Source of the DNA: Verrucomicrobiota bacterium
GTDB taxonomy: Bacteria > Verrucomicrobiota > Lentisphaeria > JABSQK01 > JAJFLO01
NCBI GenBank assembly: GCA_021772675.1
Contig: JAJFLO010000409.1
Coordinates: forward strand, 31,700-95,699
Direction: 5' to 3'
Length of the DNA stretch: 64,000 bases
A program made the translations under genes and the position numbers. How positions within the stretch are numbered: position 1 is the stretch's first letter; every line of letters starts with the position of its first letter. The notes under the pieces are model-generated. The model was not told the origin of the DNA. It made no database searches and saw only the letters and a list, made by a program, of their open reading frames with translations. Below are positions 11,801 to 22,100 of the stretch, in pieces.

Positions 11801-12897
11801 GCGGCTGATTCTAAATGGCCCATATTTGTTTTAATTGATCCAATCGCACAATACGAATTTCCATCTGCCGACAGAGAACGAAAAGCTGATGTCAGTGCGC
11901 TAATTTCGATAGGATCACCTATTGTTGTACCTGTGCCATGCGCCTCCACATAACTTACAGTCTCTGGATTTACTTGAGCAACTGCCAACGCTTCGGCAAT
12001 AACGTCCGCTTGTCCCTGTACGCTTGGCGCCTCATAATCTACTTTGTTGTTGCCATCGTTATTGATCGCACTACCTTTAATTACAGCATAAATATTATCA
12101 CCATCTTCTATTGCATCTGGCAATCGTTTTAACATTACCAAACCAATTCCATTACCGCCAATAGTTCCCTTAGCTTCAGCGTCAAATGCGCGACAATGGC
12201 CGTCAGGGGACTGGATCATACCGGGTTCAAACATTACTCCCATTTTTTGCGGAAATAGTACTTTTACACCACCGGCGATAGCCATATCACATTCGCCATT
12301 CAATATGCTTTGACATGCCTGATGCGTACAAACCAATGATGTTGAACACGCCGTTTGAATAACTAGGCTCGGTCCTGAAAGGCCGAGTTTATAGGACATG
12401 CGTGTTGCGGCGAAATCCTTATCATTCCCGGTAATTCCTTTAAAAATGCGACTTAAAGATTCCTTAGTAAATGACTTGTTTACCTTGTGCATATAGTAGG
12501 TATTGTAATTAACCCCAATAAAAACGCCGATGTCACCATCGAAATAGGCCGGATCGTATCCAGAATCCTCAAGAACTTCCCATCCACACTCAAGAAGTAA
12601 CCGTTGTTGTGGATCCAGCAGTTCAGCCTGCGCTCGATTATAGCCGAAGAACTTAGCGTCAAAATAGTCCGGATCGTCAAGAATGGCACTTGAACGGACA
12701 TAATTTTTATGCTTAAACAATTTAGGGTCAACACCACTTTGGATAAGTTCTTCATCACTAAACGATGTTATACATTCAACTCCGTTTTTGAGATTGTCCC
12801 AAAACTGAGCAATATCTTGAGCATCTGGAAATCGTCCAGCCATGCCGATAATCGCTATTTCATTACCTGTGTAGGTTGTATTGGGTTGATTTTTCAT
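2842..12897 (-). CDS. trans-AT polyketide synthase PKS-C (KS-DH-KR-ACP / KS-KR-ACP / KS)
   Basis: 3351 residues. Order with approximate residues: KS 13-435 (TACSTS 186, HGTGT 322), AT-free linker ending LPTYPFDRQRYW, DH 630-900 (HVLLGQKILP 658, DGALQ 825), KR (GGMGGIG 1175, SDYATAN 1318), ACP (GLDSIT 1470), KS 1578-2010 (TACSSS 1743, HGTGT 1878), KR (GGTRGIG 2467, SDYAAAN 2630), ACP (GVDSIL 2778), KS 2867-3285 (SACSSS 3025, HGTGT 3161), then about 70 C-terminal residues. It has no AT. The first KS begins only 13 residues from the N-terminus and follows the PCP that ends PKS-B, so it should accept a peptidyl or depsipeptidyl intermediate. The protein ends with a KS whose module partner domains are on PKS-D. 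The post-KS linker of the second KS contains in-frame heptamer repeat sequence (about residues 2012-2064). The start ATG has no strong Shine-Dalgarno, and the gene lies 284 bases after PKS-B. Confidence 0.96.
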   Translation of the reverse strand: MKNQPNTTYTGNEIAIIGMAGRFPDAQDIAQFWDNLKNGVECITSFSDEELIQSGVDPKLFKHKNYVRSSAILDDPDYFDAKFFGYNRAQAELLDPQQRLLLECGWEVLEDSGYDPAYFDGDIGVFIGVNYNTYYMHKVNKSFTKESLSRIFKGITGNDKDFAATRMSYKLGLSGPSLVIQTACSTSLVCTHQACQSILNGECDMAIAGGVKVLFPQKMGVMFEPGMIQSPDGHCRAFDAEAKGTIGGNGIGLVMLKRLPDAIEDGDNIYAVIKGSAINNDGNNKVDYEAPSVQGQADVIAEALAVAQVNPETVSYVEAHGTGTTIGDPIEISALTSAFRSLSADGNSYCAIGSIKTNMGHLESAAGVASLMKTALSFKHEMIPPSINFSQPNPLIKFPETPFFVNDTLRKWPQNGPKRRAGVSSFGIGGTNAHVVMEEAPIQDRTRNVNDYPYYPLVLSAKTDDALQKKIDDLRGWLKQNREQVQISDIAYTLCLGRRHFSKRASCIVKDFGELEDRLGDLSANRTFSNTNDPNISVVTPDEIDNFGKPTESDPNSYFDQLSRLVNAYIHGESVDWLRLFQHDRFYRISLPTYPFDRQRYWLAESDDNVSSEIDVSPKRKPVPHLHSLIDRNISTLAEQAYETTFDGDEFYLTDHVLLGQKILPAVVYLEMARAAASLARPDATVLKIRNIIWPKPLHVNAKREIVRTCLVPGKIDVNYVISGHRDGLTSIHSQGKLYFQENSSEDALSSMPINVEDIKKRCVNCKFGEEVYARFRSLDANYGSQFQPISEVYCNSGESLAKLQLPDRLKDTFSDYALHPSLMDGALQAVLVLIEHEGNSAPVLPFSLAEIEIFSKMTTDCFVYVRRVSLADSDRQGQTEKFDLDVISPTGDLLVGMRGFVLRRVPSIVELPATSVRDSLSYYMSSWNKLESANKALNELLDFLDDILIIDIDDQLFKKFKVWLREHKQDSSRVVLLIPGKKFEKKGEGIYEIGPLFRHDYMEAFSLLNEQDFKISHVLHCLNIRDQKFAKELAVTDFLENSIYSVYHLTKAIIDTDITIQKSLNFLYFYTGTSELQTSFCRPVSAFAKSINQEHTKFHYKTVELADASTRDAGIDCVLQAFENTNIILEKSNVDFRIHQKEQLVKHIRGAELSKTSDSENSSIFRYHGTYLITGGMGGIGLIIAEYLAETVKANLVLIGRSTLDVVKQEKLQHLQSLGGHVIYLQADISQRDALAATFDSAKCTFESINGIFHCAGVINDSFIRNKSRDEFSSVLAPKVQGTLNLDLISQKEKVDFFVLSSSVSAVSGNGGQSDYATANSFMDSFAEYRESLKQDGNRYGKTVSINWPYWQHGGMTLSEEAQTQLTQKSGFKPLTNELGIQALNFALQFDVSQLIVTFGDSNRIERYFSSAPNHHRGRKVYHNQKNSGGGDIHLCQILQDHLSKMVSELIKVDSDEITLDEDMSEFGLDSITLTEFSNNLNDTFGLELTPAEFFEHSTLGEFTDFLINNFSEQLTNILQDTAEPSHTTNQPNVGVDETLSDSVAEEIVLDIRPGLIKSTINADSIKQRAEDRQTIAVIGMSGVLPGSEDLNTFWLHLENESDLVTEIPPDRWNWQAYAGDPNRGHKTNSKWGGFIKDIDKFDAAFFRLSKREVELMDPQQRLFLETVWKTIEDAGYDPSGLENTKVGLFVGIVGSDYAELLAELNDIDAYSSTGLARSILPNRVSFLLNLRGPSEPVDTACSSSLVAIHRAVQSIRNQECEMAIAGGVNALLTPTLNIAFSKAGMLSPDGCCRVFDKNANGYVRGEGVASILLKPLAAAEADGDHIYGVIRASAVNHGGHSNSLTAPNPNAQSDLLIDAYDQAQIDPTTVTYIETHGTGTKIGDPIEINGLKKAFKTLIERHGGDSNRHGYCGLGSVKTNTGHLEASAGIASVIKVLLAMTNKTIPGNVHFEELNPYIDLSDTPFYVVQHSKEWESLIDKENSEIPRRAGVSSFGFGGSNCHIVFEEYVEKVSGFRFQGSGVGKEEPLLIVLSAKNEDQLQEYAEKLLKHVSRHLTSDTSALCDLAYTLQVGRQAMNSRLAMIVGNRDELVQKLTQYSSGELAVQNLYAGNMDNGKATLDSLLEDQEINSVVNSLVQSGNLSRIAKLWVAGVSIDWEKLASNQECRRMSLPTYPFSRDRYWIPEQKHGQAGSMSSVANRLVTSQPTNNKESDRLRLVLEKNWQKMQDLPSIQRDKFQKITDKYYFLAIVDKDSSKILKGLKLDHCIAVRIGHFYKSYKSSIQIRQNSAEDGIQLISDLKEKGIVINAIIDLSDLRLKSSSPSTIDRNLFTKIMLLRNLVAEYRDSSIHILHFTRGRVPYMCEHQSLAGAGFSGLIKMLSSEYRNIIARTIDIDDDDNKLDTLRDIIYAELITEHSGSECVYRLLSRYQPSLSKIVNEKYNGESSIKPIKIPEKFFDPNKTIIITGGTRGIGGEIARYFVAKGSRKIVLMGRQNLPDRKQWPDILNNQAANTVDIKKIEHIQFLEKNGATVMLHTGSLSDKDELETFIADVRTTLGPIGGVIHCAGLVNNDDPAFIKKNLSAFEAVFKPKVQGLFNLHDILQHDELLFFILFSSVSSLVPVLGSGVSDYAAANSFMDDFARFQANHGKPYYRSIQWPSWNDIGMGESKSPNYVKLGLRSHSTHEGLMLFETMLSLEDSVCAMPCIVDANRFQADRLFQTQIAEERITSDENSTKFGISQSQNSHTTLSLLSRLFAEELKISVEDLGENTPFEEFGVDSILIAQLIVKLEELIGERLEPAVILEHSTLSELDQYLNRTYGDQFENLGSTKIDIIPFTKNMERTVSNDWAQSVNRCGTGGGWDVAVVGMACNFPGAPDINSFWKNLKGGKSSIIDVPSSRWHIDQHFNPIPQVGKSYSKWGGFIPDIDLFDPSYFGFTEDQAPHIDPLIRQFLEISAQTFSDAGYERDDLCNQNVGVFVGSRTGSYPHHIDEFTSHSIIGLGQNFIAAHISHVFNLHGPSFVLDSACSSSLLSIHLACQSLFSGESDLALAGGVDILLDETPYLMLSSGKALSPDGKCHVFDRSANGIVLGEGCGAVLLKRLDQAITDGDKIYSVIEASAVNNDGHTMGITTPNPDSQEKVIASALAHGGIDPGTISCVEAHGTGTMIGDPIELKGLSDVYRKYTQEKQYCAIGSVKSNLGHLLSAAGIASFIKVGLSLQHRQIPPTLNCQTPNSRFQFASSPFFPNLTLRDWLPHCEIRRGAISSFGFGGTNCHMIVREFDPANYPEYVQRRHPLAPIIFNRKKYWFNREKKKDAIKDTIVATPENGHAVGGNGKVASTDKLKDLLVWEEV
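3040..4310 (-). other. PKS module 11, first half: C-terminal KS of PKS-C
   Basis: The KS runs from DVAVVGMACNFPG to the FGFGGTNCHMI end motif. Cys (SACSSSL), first His (HGTGTM) and second His (NLGHLL) are all present. The expected AT-docking/linker stub survives only as HPLAPIIFNRKKYWFN, a shortened form of the usual LPTYPF-type linker end. The rest of the module (DH-ACP) starts the next gene. Confidence 0.8.
4440..8175 (-). other. PKS module 10: KS-KR-ACP
   Basis: An elongating KS (TACSSSL, HGTGTK, NTGHLE) is followed by a long linker, a KR with TGGTRGIG and YAAANSFMDD, and an ACP with GVDSIL. The predicted product is a beta-hydroxy intermediate. No DH is recognised between KS and KR: the roughly 300 residues before the KR read like the structural half of a KR. 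The KS post-linker holds the in-frame inverted heptamer pair listed separately. Confidence 0.85.
6713..6860. repeat. heptamer inverted pair inside PKS-C coding sequence (KS post-linker)
   Basis: On the plus strand the left arm 6713-6737 is GGTGTCAG-type and the right arm 6830-6860 is CCTGAAA-type, with 92 bases of coding sequence between them. In the protein they read as VSGFRFQGSG and SRHLTSDTSAL, on either side of a conserved LLIVLSAKNEDQL segment. The reading frame is intact throughout. A matching arrangement lies at the same KS position in PKS-A (45.0-45.2 kb). Confidence 0.9.
8350..12870 (-). other. PKS module 9: KS-DH-KR-ACP, first after the NRPS-like module
   Basis: All catalytic motifs are present: KS TACSTSL / HGTGTT / NMGHLE; DH HxxxGxxxxP and DGALQ; KR GGMGGIG with Ser and SDYATAN; ACP GLDSIT. 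The module should give an alpha,beta-double bond. The KS N-terminal region (FAEELIQSGVDP-like stretch after residue 45) differs from all the other KS domains in this window, which carry a WGGFI-type motif there. That fits a KS that takes its substrate from a peptidyl carrier. Confidence 0.82.
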
Positions 12898-13182
12898 ATT
12901 GATATTTGAAGTGCTTATTTTTGTTTATAGGTGTCAGGTGTCGGGTTTCAGGTGTCAGAGTTCAGGACAAAAATGGATCCAAGACCTGACATCTAAAGTG
13001 TCTCACCTCTTTTTACTATTTCAGTTTTATTTTTTGCATTTAACGCTACTCTTAAGACGATTAGGTGTCTAGTATTAGTGTTCTAGTTGAAAATCGGCTC
13101 CCGACATCTGAAATCAGAAATCTATTTACAACTGCTATTCCTACTGTTTCTGCTTTACACTGAAACCTGACACCTGAAACCT
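12898..13182. repeat. intercistronic heptamer element, core family 2 (PKS-B / PKS-C gap)
   Basis: Heptamers lie at 12929-12966 (TGTCAGG type) and 13160-13182 (CCTGAAA/CCTGACA type), with a stray unit near 12984. Two diverged copies of the family 2 core are seen, one with ACAACTGCTATTCCT at 13128-13142 and one around 13000-13075. Both resemble the tandem units at 32.8-32.95 kb. The TGA stop of PKS-B (13182-13184) lies at the very edge of the array. Read on the minus strand, the segment just after it encodes a GIAVVN-like string also found in the 32.8 kb copies. Confidence 0.8.
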
Positions 13183-16100
13183 CAATTAACCCTCCTCCTT
13201 TGCCTGCGCCACTGGCGCCGTAACTCTTTCGTATCAGCATACGAACCATTTCCCTGCTCCTGTTCATCGGTTTGCACTGTTGTAGTTGAACTCGTCGCTC
13301 CAATGGTGAATACACGTTTATTTTCTTGTACGTCTCCTATATCCAATTGTTTACCGGTACTAGACGCGAAATGCTCAGCTAATCGCTTGATGCTGGGATA
13401 TTTAAAAATATCTACGAGTTCTAATTTGGTCTTAAATACCCTATTGAGCTCATCCAAAACCTGAACTGCATTTAATGAATTTCCGCCTAGTTCAAAAAAG
13501 TTGTCTGTGACCGAAATAGTGTCGACATCAAGAATTTCCCGAACAATATCAGCAATTTGTCGCTCGATGTCAGTCTTAGGTTTTATCGCTTTGGAAGGAT
13601 CCTTGTCACTGCTAAGAGTTTGTAACTCCGCTCGATTGATTTTACCTGATTCATCGTGAGGCATTTGATTCAATTTAGTAGAGACATATTGAATCTGATT
13701 GCCAAACTCATCAAATATTTCGACTGCATTAACGTCAGTCTCCAGTTCATGACCATTGCTTGTATAAAATACCTGTATTTCTTGCAGAGGGGTAGGAGTA
13801 TCATTTATAAACGGTTGTACACCGGAACCATCGGCATCAAGACCAATCCATGATTGCTGAATACCACTGTTTAAGCAACCTAAAAATGAATTTAACCCTT
13901 GCCTTACTGAAATTGTTTGGTAACCTCGGGCCTGAGAAAGGTCTTTAGCATGAAATCCTTTACTAATTCCAGTTTCGTCCCACAAACTCCAGGCATACGA
14001 AAAAAATCGTTTCTTGCTCTGGTGTATATGATGCTCCACAAAGCTGTCAAGAAATCGATTCGCCGCTGCATATCCGGCGACGTTAAATCCACCGAAATAC
14101 CCGTTTACGGACGAAAACCCTATAAAAATGCAGTCCTTATTAGACGCCATTAGCTGATAGAGTGCGCAGGTGCCGGCAATCTTTGGCGACAGTATAGTAC
14201 CAATGTTTTCTTTATTTTCTTTCAAAATAGATTGTTCATGGTAGTTGCCCGCTAAATGAATTATACCTGCCAATGGATTTTTCCACTGACTTTGAGTATC
14301 TTTAACGATTTCTTGCAGTTTTTTTGCATCCGTAATATCAACGGCCATATACGCGATTTGACCACCCAGACGCTCCAGGTTTATAATCTTTTGAATTGAT
14401 TCTGATACATCAGATGTGCCATCGACATGATCTTTCCAGCTGGATCGATCAGGTAATTCAGTCCTGCCGACAAGTAGAAGATTCGCAGAATAATGTTCCA
14501 GTAAGAATTGTGCAACAACGTATCCTATCCCCCCCAGCCCACCTGTAATGACATAAAAAGCGCCGTGTTGAAAGGGTAATTCAGTTGTCTTCGTCTTAGT
14601 AAATTTGCATTTTTGTAGTACTGAAATGAATCGCTTTTGATTGCGGTAAGCAATTTCTAAATCTTGAACGGGACTAACAAACTCGGACAGGACAGAATCG
14701 GCTACTCCGGCAGTTGCGTCTGGTTCGATATCAATATGTTGACATTCAATCCAGACTAGTTCCTGTTTAATTGTTTTAAGAAGTCCTAAAAGCGGTGTCT
14801 TTTCATAGGCAATTGCTTCTTCATCGCGTACTGCCTGGCATGCATTGGCAACTATCAAAATCCGGACAGCCTGGCTGTCTCCCTGGATTTCATTCAATCC
14901 CTGTGTAATCCATAACAAACTATAAAGTCCTAAATTTTGTGAATTTTCCAGCGTCTTTACATCCAGCACTTCGCCGACATATGGATAGCAGGTCCAACAG
15001 TGCAAAATACGTTGAATCACAATCTGATCCTTCTTGAGGAGGCTGAATAATTTAGTATAATCATCGGCATTTTCTGGGTTAATAACATACGAATGTTTAT
15101 TGATCCGTCTAAATTTTTCACCTTGCTTCACATTCACAATCTCAGTTCCATGATCTGCCAAAGTCTTGCCAAGAATGTGACCAACTTCTTGGCGATCAAT
15201 AAAAAGCAATGTTGGTACGGCATTTAACACCGTCGATTTTGGGAGCGATTTTCGTATCCATGTCCGCTGATAAAACCAATCGGGCAATGTATTGTCGTTT
15301 TTCAGAAGGACGTCATAGTTCCTAACCGTTTCAGAAAAATGACCAGAAGCCAGGAGATTTTTGAGTTGTGAGCGTTGAATCTTACCGCTTGTAGTCTTTG
15401 GAAAACTACTCTTCAACAACGGAATAACGAACAACGGAGACAGACCGATTTCAGTAGCAAGGTTTTTACGAATGGTCTTGATAAGTCCAACATTGTCTTC
15501 ATTAGAATGTGACTTTCCGACAAAGAATATTGCCAGCCCTTCTGTTCCTGTTGCATCATCTTGAACCGACGTCGCTGCGGCAAATGTTGGTTCTACGCCA
15601 GAAATATTATTGACAATTTCCTCTATCTCATAGCAATAAAAATTTGCGCCACGGACAATGATCATCTCTTTTTCCCTACCAGTCAAGGCAAGTCGACCAT
15701 CCAAAATAAAGCCAAGATCTCCCGAATTAAACCATCCGTCTCCAACGAAGGCCTCTTGATTTGCTTCCACATTCTTATAGTAACCTGGTGTTATGACATC
15801 TCCTTTAATTTGAAAACGACCGATAATCCCTTCGGGCAGAACTTGATTATCATTATTCGTTATGCGAATTACGACTCCAGGGACTGGAGGCCCGAGATCA
15901 ACAAAACTCAGTGTATTGATTGAACCATTTTGTGAGCGGCGTAAAGGCCCCGGCAAAGACCCTTTGAGAACTCGAAAACAACCTGATTCCGAGTCAAAAT
16001 TATTCCGAAATGTCATGCAGGTACAGGCTTCAGCCATTCCGAATGAAGGCTGCATCAATTTCTCCGAAACTCCAAATGGTTTAAGGTGACGTATAAACTC

Positions 16101-19100
16101 GCTAATAACCGGAGGTGTGACCTGTTCGCCCGCATTTAGGAAATAGCGTACAGACCTAAGATCCCAGGTTCGATCTTGCTTAGACCGGGATATACTGTCA
16201 TTAACCAGCTTGTAGCCAAAGTTCGGTGCCCAGGTTAAGGACGCCTTAAATTTTTCCATAAGGTCAAGCCATCGAAGCGGATTGGCGAGGACAATCTGTG
16301 TTTTGATCTGTATTTGTTGAATGCCCAGGTAGACATCTTTAAGATGACATGTAAGTATTGGTACAACATGGTCTACCGGTAACCAATTTAAATCGATATC
16401 ATCATGAGAATAGTTATTGACCTGTTGGGCTCCATGAATATGATTTATAATTCCTGAATGAGTTTCCTGAATACATTTGGGAACACCTGTGCTGCCGGAT
16501 GTTAGCTGAAAGAATACGATATCGTCTGGTTTTGCATCATTGATATCTGTCGAAGCCGCTAACGTTTTCAATTCATCAATCGCATAGATATTATGCTTAG
16601 TTTTTATCAGCTGTTGGAGATTCGAAATTCCGTCAACCAGATGTCGACTGGTAATGATGGGCGGTTTATCGAGTAAATTCCAAATATTAACTAATTTTTT
16701 TACAACACTGTTTTCCTCATTGTAGGTGGGAGCAACGGCAACAGTAACAGGAATAAAACCACCCAGTACGCACGCCCAAAAGGTCGAAAAATGATCGCGG
16801 AGAGAATCAATTTGAAGAATTACTTTATCATGAACCTGAAAGCCTTTTGCCTGCAAACCTGCCAGTATGATTTTTGCTTCAACAAGAAGATCTTTATAAC
16901 TTTGAAACGACTCATCACCGTCAGATTCGATGTAAACAATTCCTTTATCTGAATACATTTTTACAGTCTGTAATAAGGCCTCTGTCATTGTTTTAGCACT
17001 ATGCTTCGGTAAAACAAGCTCTCCTCCGTCGCTGATAGCCAGAGGTTGTGGCTGGGAACCTTGAAGGAGAATACCCTCCTGTTCAATTTGATTATTCACG
17101 TTGCTACTTTTATCAATTGCAGATTGGTCTGCTATGTCATATTGCCAATCTGGCAATAGCTCAGAGAGATGCACGTGCGATGACGTTCGAGATGTATTTG
17201 TAGTTATAGCCGCAACCTCTTCGACATTACTTATCTGAGTTACCTGACGTTCTAAATCTTCTTTAACCGTCGAATTGATTACGGGCAGTTCATCCAGCGC
17301 TTTATTATCAATAGCACCTTCTGTACTTAAGGGCAGTTGATTCACAAAAACCAGTGCATCTGGAATATTACCTGATGACAATTCAGCCCGCAGATTTTCA
17401 TAAATTTTCTGCTCGGAAAACGGTGCATTGGGAACTATATAGGCAATTCGTGTCGTCTTCTTCTGTGACTCCCGAACACATACCGTACAATTTTTAATGA
17501 AAGACAAGCTCAAAAGTTTATTTCCAATATCAGTATTGGACATTCGTGTCGCCACTTGAGATGCATTGTGATTGAGGGGCACCGGTTGTCTATCCGGAAG
17601 CTTGATAGAAGCAATGTCATTACCAAAACCTTCAATAAATGCGCTCAAAACCCTTTCATACCCCGCATGCATATGCTCAACAGTCGCCCCCTTGAAAAGG
17701 TCCGTATTATATTCCCACATTAACGTTAGTGTTGGTCCCGTCGTAAATGCATGAACACCTAAGTCCCATTTTGCTGTATCTGTTGATGTGAGATCATATT
17801 CAACTGATAAATCTCCGATATCGTCTAAAACAATAGGAAAACTCTGAAGCACAAAAAAGATTTGATAAAGTGGATTCGATCCTACGTCTTTTGTCGAAGT
17901 AATGGCATCAACCAATTCAGGAAACATAATGTCCGTATTGCGGTGCGCTGCTGTGAGTGTGGCTTGCACCTTATCGATTACGGCCATGCAAGTCATTTCC
18001 GATCTGATTTGCGTCCGTAATACCAATACATTGGCAAAGTAGCCGATCACATTCTCGATATCCGGATGATTACGGTTTGCGTACGGTGAACCAATGCTAA
18101 TATCTGTTTTTGCTGTATAAAGGTGAATAAATGTCTTAAACGCTGCTGTTAACAGTACATTCAAAGTAACCTTTTTTTCTTTACTCAGTCGTCTGAGATC
18201 TGCAGCTAATTCCTCTCCCAAAGTAAACTGAATCGTCCTACCATTGAATGTTTGCTGTTGCGGACGCGGATAATCGCTTGGCAATATCGGCGTCGTATCG
18301 ATCCCCCGTAGCTGATCTTTCCAATATGAAATCTGGATATCCCGTGTCGATTTTGCTAGTATGTGACTCGATATATAGGCACCGTACTGAACGGGCAGAA
18401 TTGGCAATTCTGGCGAGCGCTGTTCAGCATATGCAGCGTAAGATTCGAGAATCTCATGAGTCAACAAGACCATCGACCAGGCGTCACCAACGATATGATG
18501 AACCGTAATTCCAAGTATGTATTCGTCATCTTTATACCGAACAAGAAGAGGACGAACTAATGGACCATCTGCTAATAAAAATGGCGTTTCCCGATGCTTG
18601 CTCAACGTCTTTTCAACAATATCTTCACCATTAGACATATATTGGCTTCTGATATCGAGAATTTCCAGAGGTGTATTTTCCGGAGGCGATATGACCTGAT
18701 TCAACTCAGTTTTATTGCTCTTGAATATCGTTCTCAACGATTCGTGTCTGGTAATAACAGCATTGATACTAGATTCAAGATAAGTGGTATTTAGCTTACC
18801 GGTAAACCGTAACTGGAGAGGCATAGTGTACAATGCAGATTGCGGGGTTAAACGGTCCATGAACCAAAGTGCATATTGTAGTGGTCCGGCAGGCCTTGTT
18901 TTAACAGCGGTTTCCAATGGAACTCGTGCTTTTTCTCCATCAATCTTCTCAAACTTGGATTTATCATGATCGACATTTTCATTAGCGTTTGCGATATCGA
19001 AATCTTCAGGAATATACCCCATGATAGTATCAACTAGTTTTCTGATAGAAAGCGTTGCGTCCACTATCGTATCACGCGGTAAATCAACTCTGTACAATTT

Positions 19101-22100
19101 GATAATTGTATTGCGCAATCGTGTCATGGCGATTGATTCTACGCCGTAATCCAACAATGCCCTGGCACTATCAATTTCTTTAACATCCATTTTCAAGAGC
19201 GTCGCCGCAGCATGTATAAGGTCATGCCGCAGTTTTGCATTTATTGATTGAATTTCATTATTCGTTGAGTCATCTGAACTCAATCTCGTAGGAGCTGTAT
19301 TGACTGATATATGTGCATTCCCGGCAAACTTATGCGGTGTATTTTCAGCTGGCGGAAACCAACATCGTTTTCGTTCGAATGGGTATAATGGCAGCGATAT
19401 TCGATTTAGCTTATTTTCCCGTTTAAGCAAAGTCCAGTCAACCGTTACACCTCCAACCCATAAGGCTGCAAGATTCGTCAATGCATTAGCATTTAACGCA
19501 GTCTTAACAAATTCGCGACCAAGATTACCCCCAGTAGCTATCTTTGTCATGCTTGACTCCGACTGAAAATTCCCCATAAATAAATTGTCGATATCGATAT
19601 TATCGTTAAGAAAATGGTTTAGTTTATCGATAAGCTCATCTTTATTATCGGTGATAATTGCCAATCGTTCTTCCAGCGCCTCGCGGCCAACCTGAAGTGT
19701 GTAGGCAAGATTTTGTAAGTTATCAAACTTCGGCGAGCTCAGTCGAGGCGTAATCGGTGAACTGTGATCAGTAAGGAAGGTTTGCAGATTCTTAGCGACT
19801 TCTTTAAGCCGGCCTTTATTTTTAGCCGACAACACTATTAATACGGGTTTTTCTTTTCCAATCTCTGAAACCTGAACCCTGACACCTGAACCCTTTTCTG
19901 CATATTCCTCCAATATGACGTGTGCATTCGCGCCTCCTGCACCAAAAGAACTGACCGTAGATCGTCTCAGAAACTCCTGTATTTTTCCGTCAATTTTAAC
20001 ACGGGGTCGATTCCATTTTGTTAGCGTTTTTTGAATAAATATTGGTGAATTTTCTAAATTAAGATTGGGGTTAAGCGGCTCTGCATTGATAGAAGGAACT
20101 AAGGATTCGTGCATATATTGGAGACAAACCTTTGTTAATTGGGCGATACCAGACGCGGCTTCTAAGTGACCAAGGTTTGACTTTACGGAACCGATAGCAC
20201 AGAATTGTTTGTCGCTAGTGTAACGCTCAAATGCCTTCTTAACACCCGTTACTTCAATTGGATCGCCAATCGCAGAACCATTAGCAGCAGCCTCGATATA
20301 ACTAATTGTTCTAGGGTGAATGTTCGCCTTTCCCAATGCATTAAAAATTAGCTTGGCTTGAGCTTCCGGATTCGGCACCGTAAAGGCACCCGTTTTCCCA
20401 TCATGATTGATAGAGGAAGCTTTGATAACAGCATAGATTCGATCTTCATCTCTATGAGCATCGTTTAAGGATTTTAGAAAAACAGCGCCAACGCCCTCCC
20501 CTGGAATATAACCGTCGCCATCACCAAAACTCTTACTCTTATCGCCGGTGCCCAACATTCCAACTTCAGAAAGCGCTTGATATTTACTTGGATGAAGTGT
20601 TAAATTTACACCACCCGCAATCGCAGCAAAACACTCTCCGCTGCGAATGCTTTCACAGGCAAGATGAATTGCCGATAATGACGAGGCGCAGGCTGTATCG
20701 ACGGCCATGCTTGGACCTTGAAAATTAAAAAAATGTGAAATACGATTAGCAATAGACCAATAGGAAGAATTCGATGCTACGCTTCGCAGAAATTGATCAC
20801 CGTCTACATCTGAATATTGGCTGTACATAGAACCGACAAATACAGCAACCTCTTTACCGAGATTGGCTGCCAGTCGCGCCAATTCATGACGTGTATATCC
20901 TGCATCCTCTAAACAATGCCATACAATCTCCAGAAATAACCGCTCCTGAGGGTCCATTAGTTCGGCGGCGGATGGAGATATACCAAAAAACAGTGGATCA
21001 AATTTATCAATATCGTTGATATATCCACCCCATTTGCTATGATTCTTCTCTTCGTTATTCTTATCAGCATCAAAATAGGGTCCATGATCCCAGCGATCAT
21101 TGGGAATCTCACTGATACAATTTTGACCGGATTCCAGATTTTTCCAAAATTCTTCAAGATTGTTGGCCATAGGGTATCGCCCCCCTAACCCAATGATTGC
21201 GATATCCCGCTGATTGTGATTGCCAGAAGTTAATTCAAGAAAGTCTCCAGGTACAGATGTTTCACGCAGTGTATTGGCAGGAGTCGTGGGCTCGGAAAAC
21301 TCGTCATTTTTTACAAGCTGATTGACCACGTGACGATTTGGATTAATCCCGAGAAGTTCGGAAAATTTATTGGCATGGTTATTAACGAAATAACCCGTCA
21401 AATCATCGACCGACTGATACTCGAAAAATAAGGTTTTAGACAGTTGCCCGACGTCACGTTCCAGTTTCTCGATTAAATTGAGAGCTAATACCGACTCAAT
21501 TCCATACTTGGTCAAGGACTCTTGAGAATCAATACGTTTGGCCGACATTTGCAACTCATTCGCGATGATCCTCTTAAGATACCCCTCAATACGCTCACCT
21601 AAAACTGTTGTGTCAATATCACCCTCCACGCGATCCACATTGTTATCTGAAATCGGAATGTCGGCAGACAGCGTTTTTAGCTCAACTTGGTTAAGCTGCT
21701 CGAATTTTCGTCTAATTTTTACTGGATCGCCGTAAATTGGAATCAACCTGGTACTAGCATATTCCAGGACTTTATCTAAAATAGCCAGTCCTTCAGATGT
21801 TGTTAACGACATGAGTCCGATTTGCTCATGCCAACGAGAAATTGACTGTTGGCTGGACTTAAAGCCACCATCTTCCCAGTGTGGCCAATTGATGGCAATA
21901 CTGCGCCCGGAGCGATGACCATTTGCTCTTAAATGTTCCCTATAATCAGCAAATTCATCTACAAAACAATTTGCACTTGCATAGTCAGCCTGTCCCGTAT
22001 TTCCAAGAATCGACGCAAGTGACGAATACATAATAAAAAAATCCAAAGGCAGATCAACAGTTGCCAGGTCCAGATTCAATGTGCCATAGACCTTGGATGC

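Noticed and set aside
13061..13315. 84-codon minus-strand frame overlapping the 3' end of PKS-B in another frame
   Set aside because: Half of it is out-of-frame PKS sequence and half is repeat; only the shared GIAVVN string was kept as a finding.
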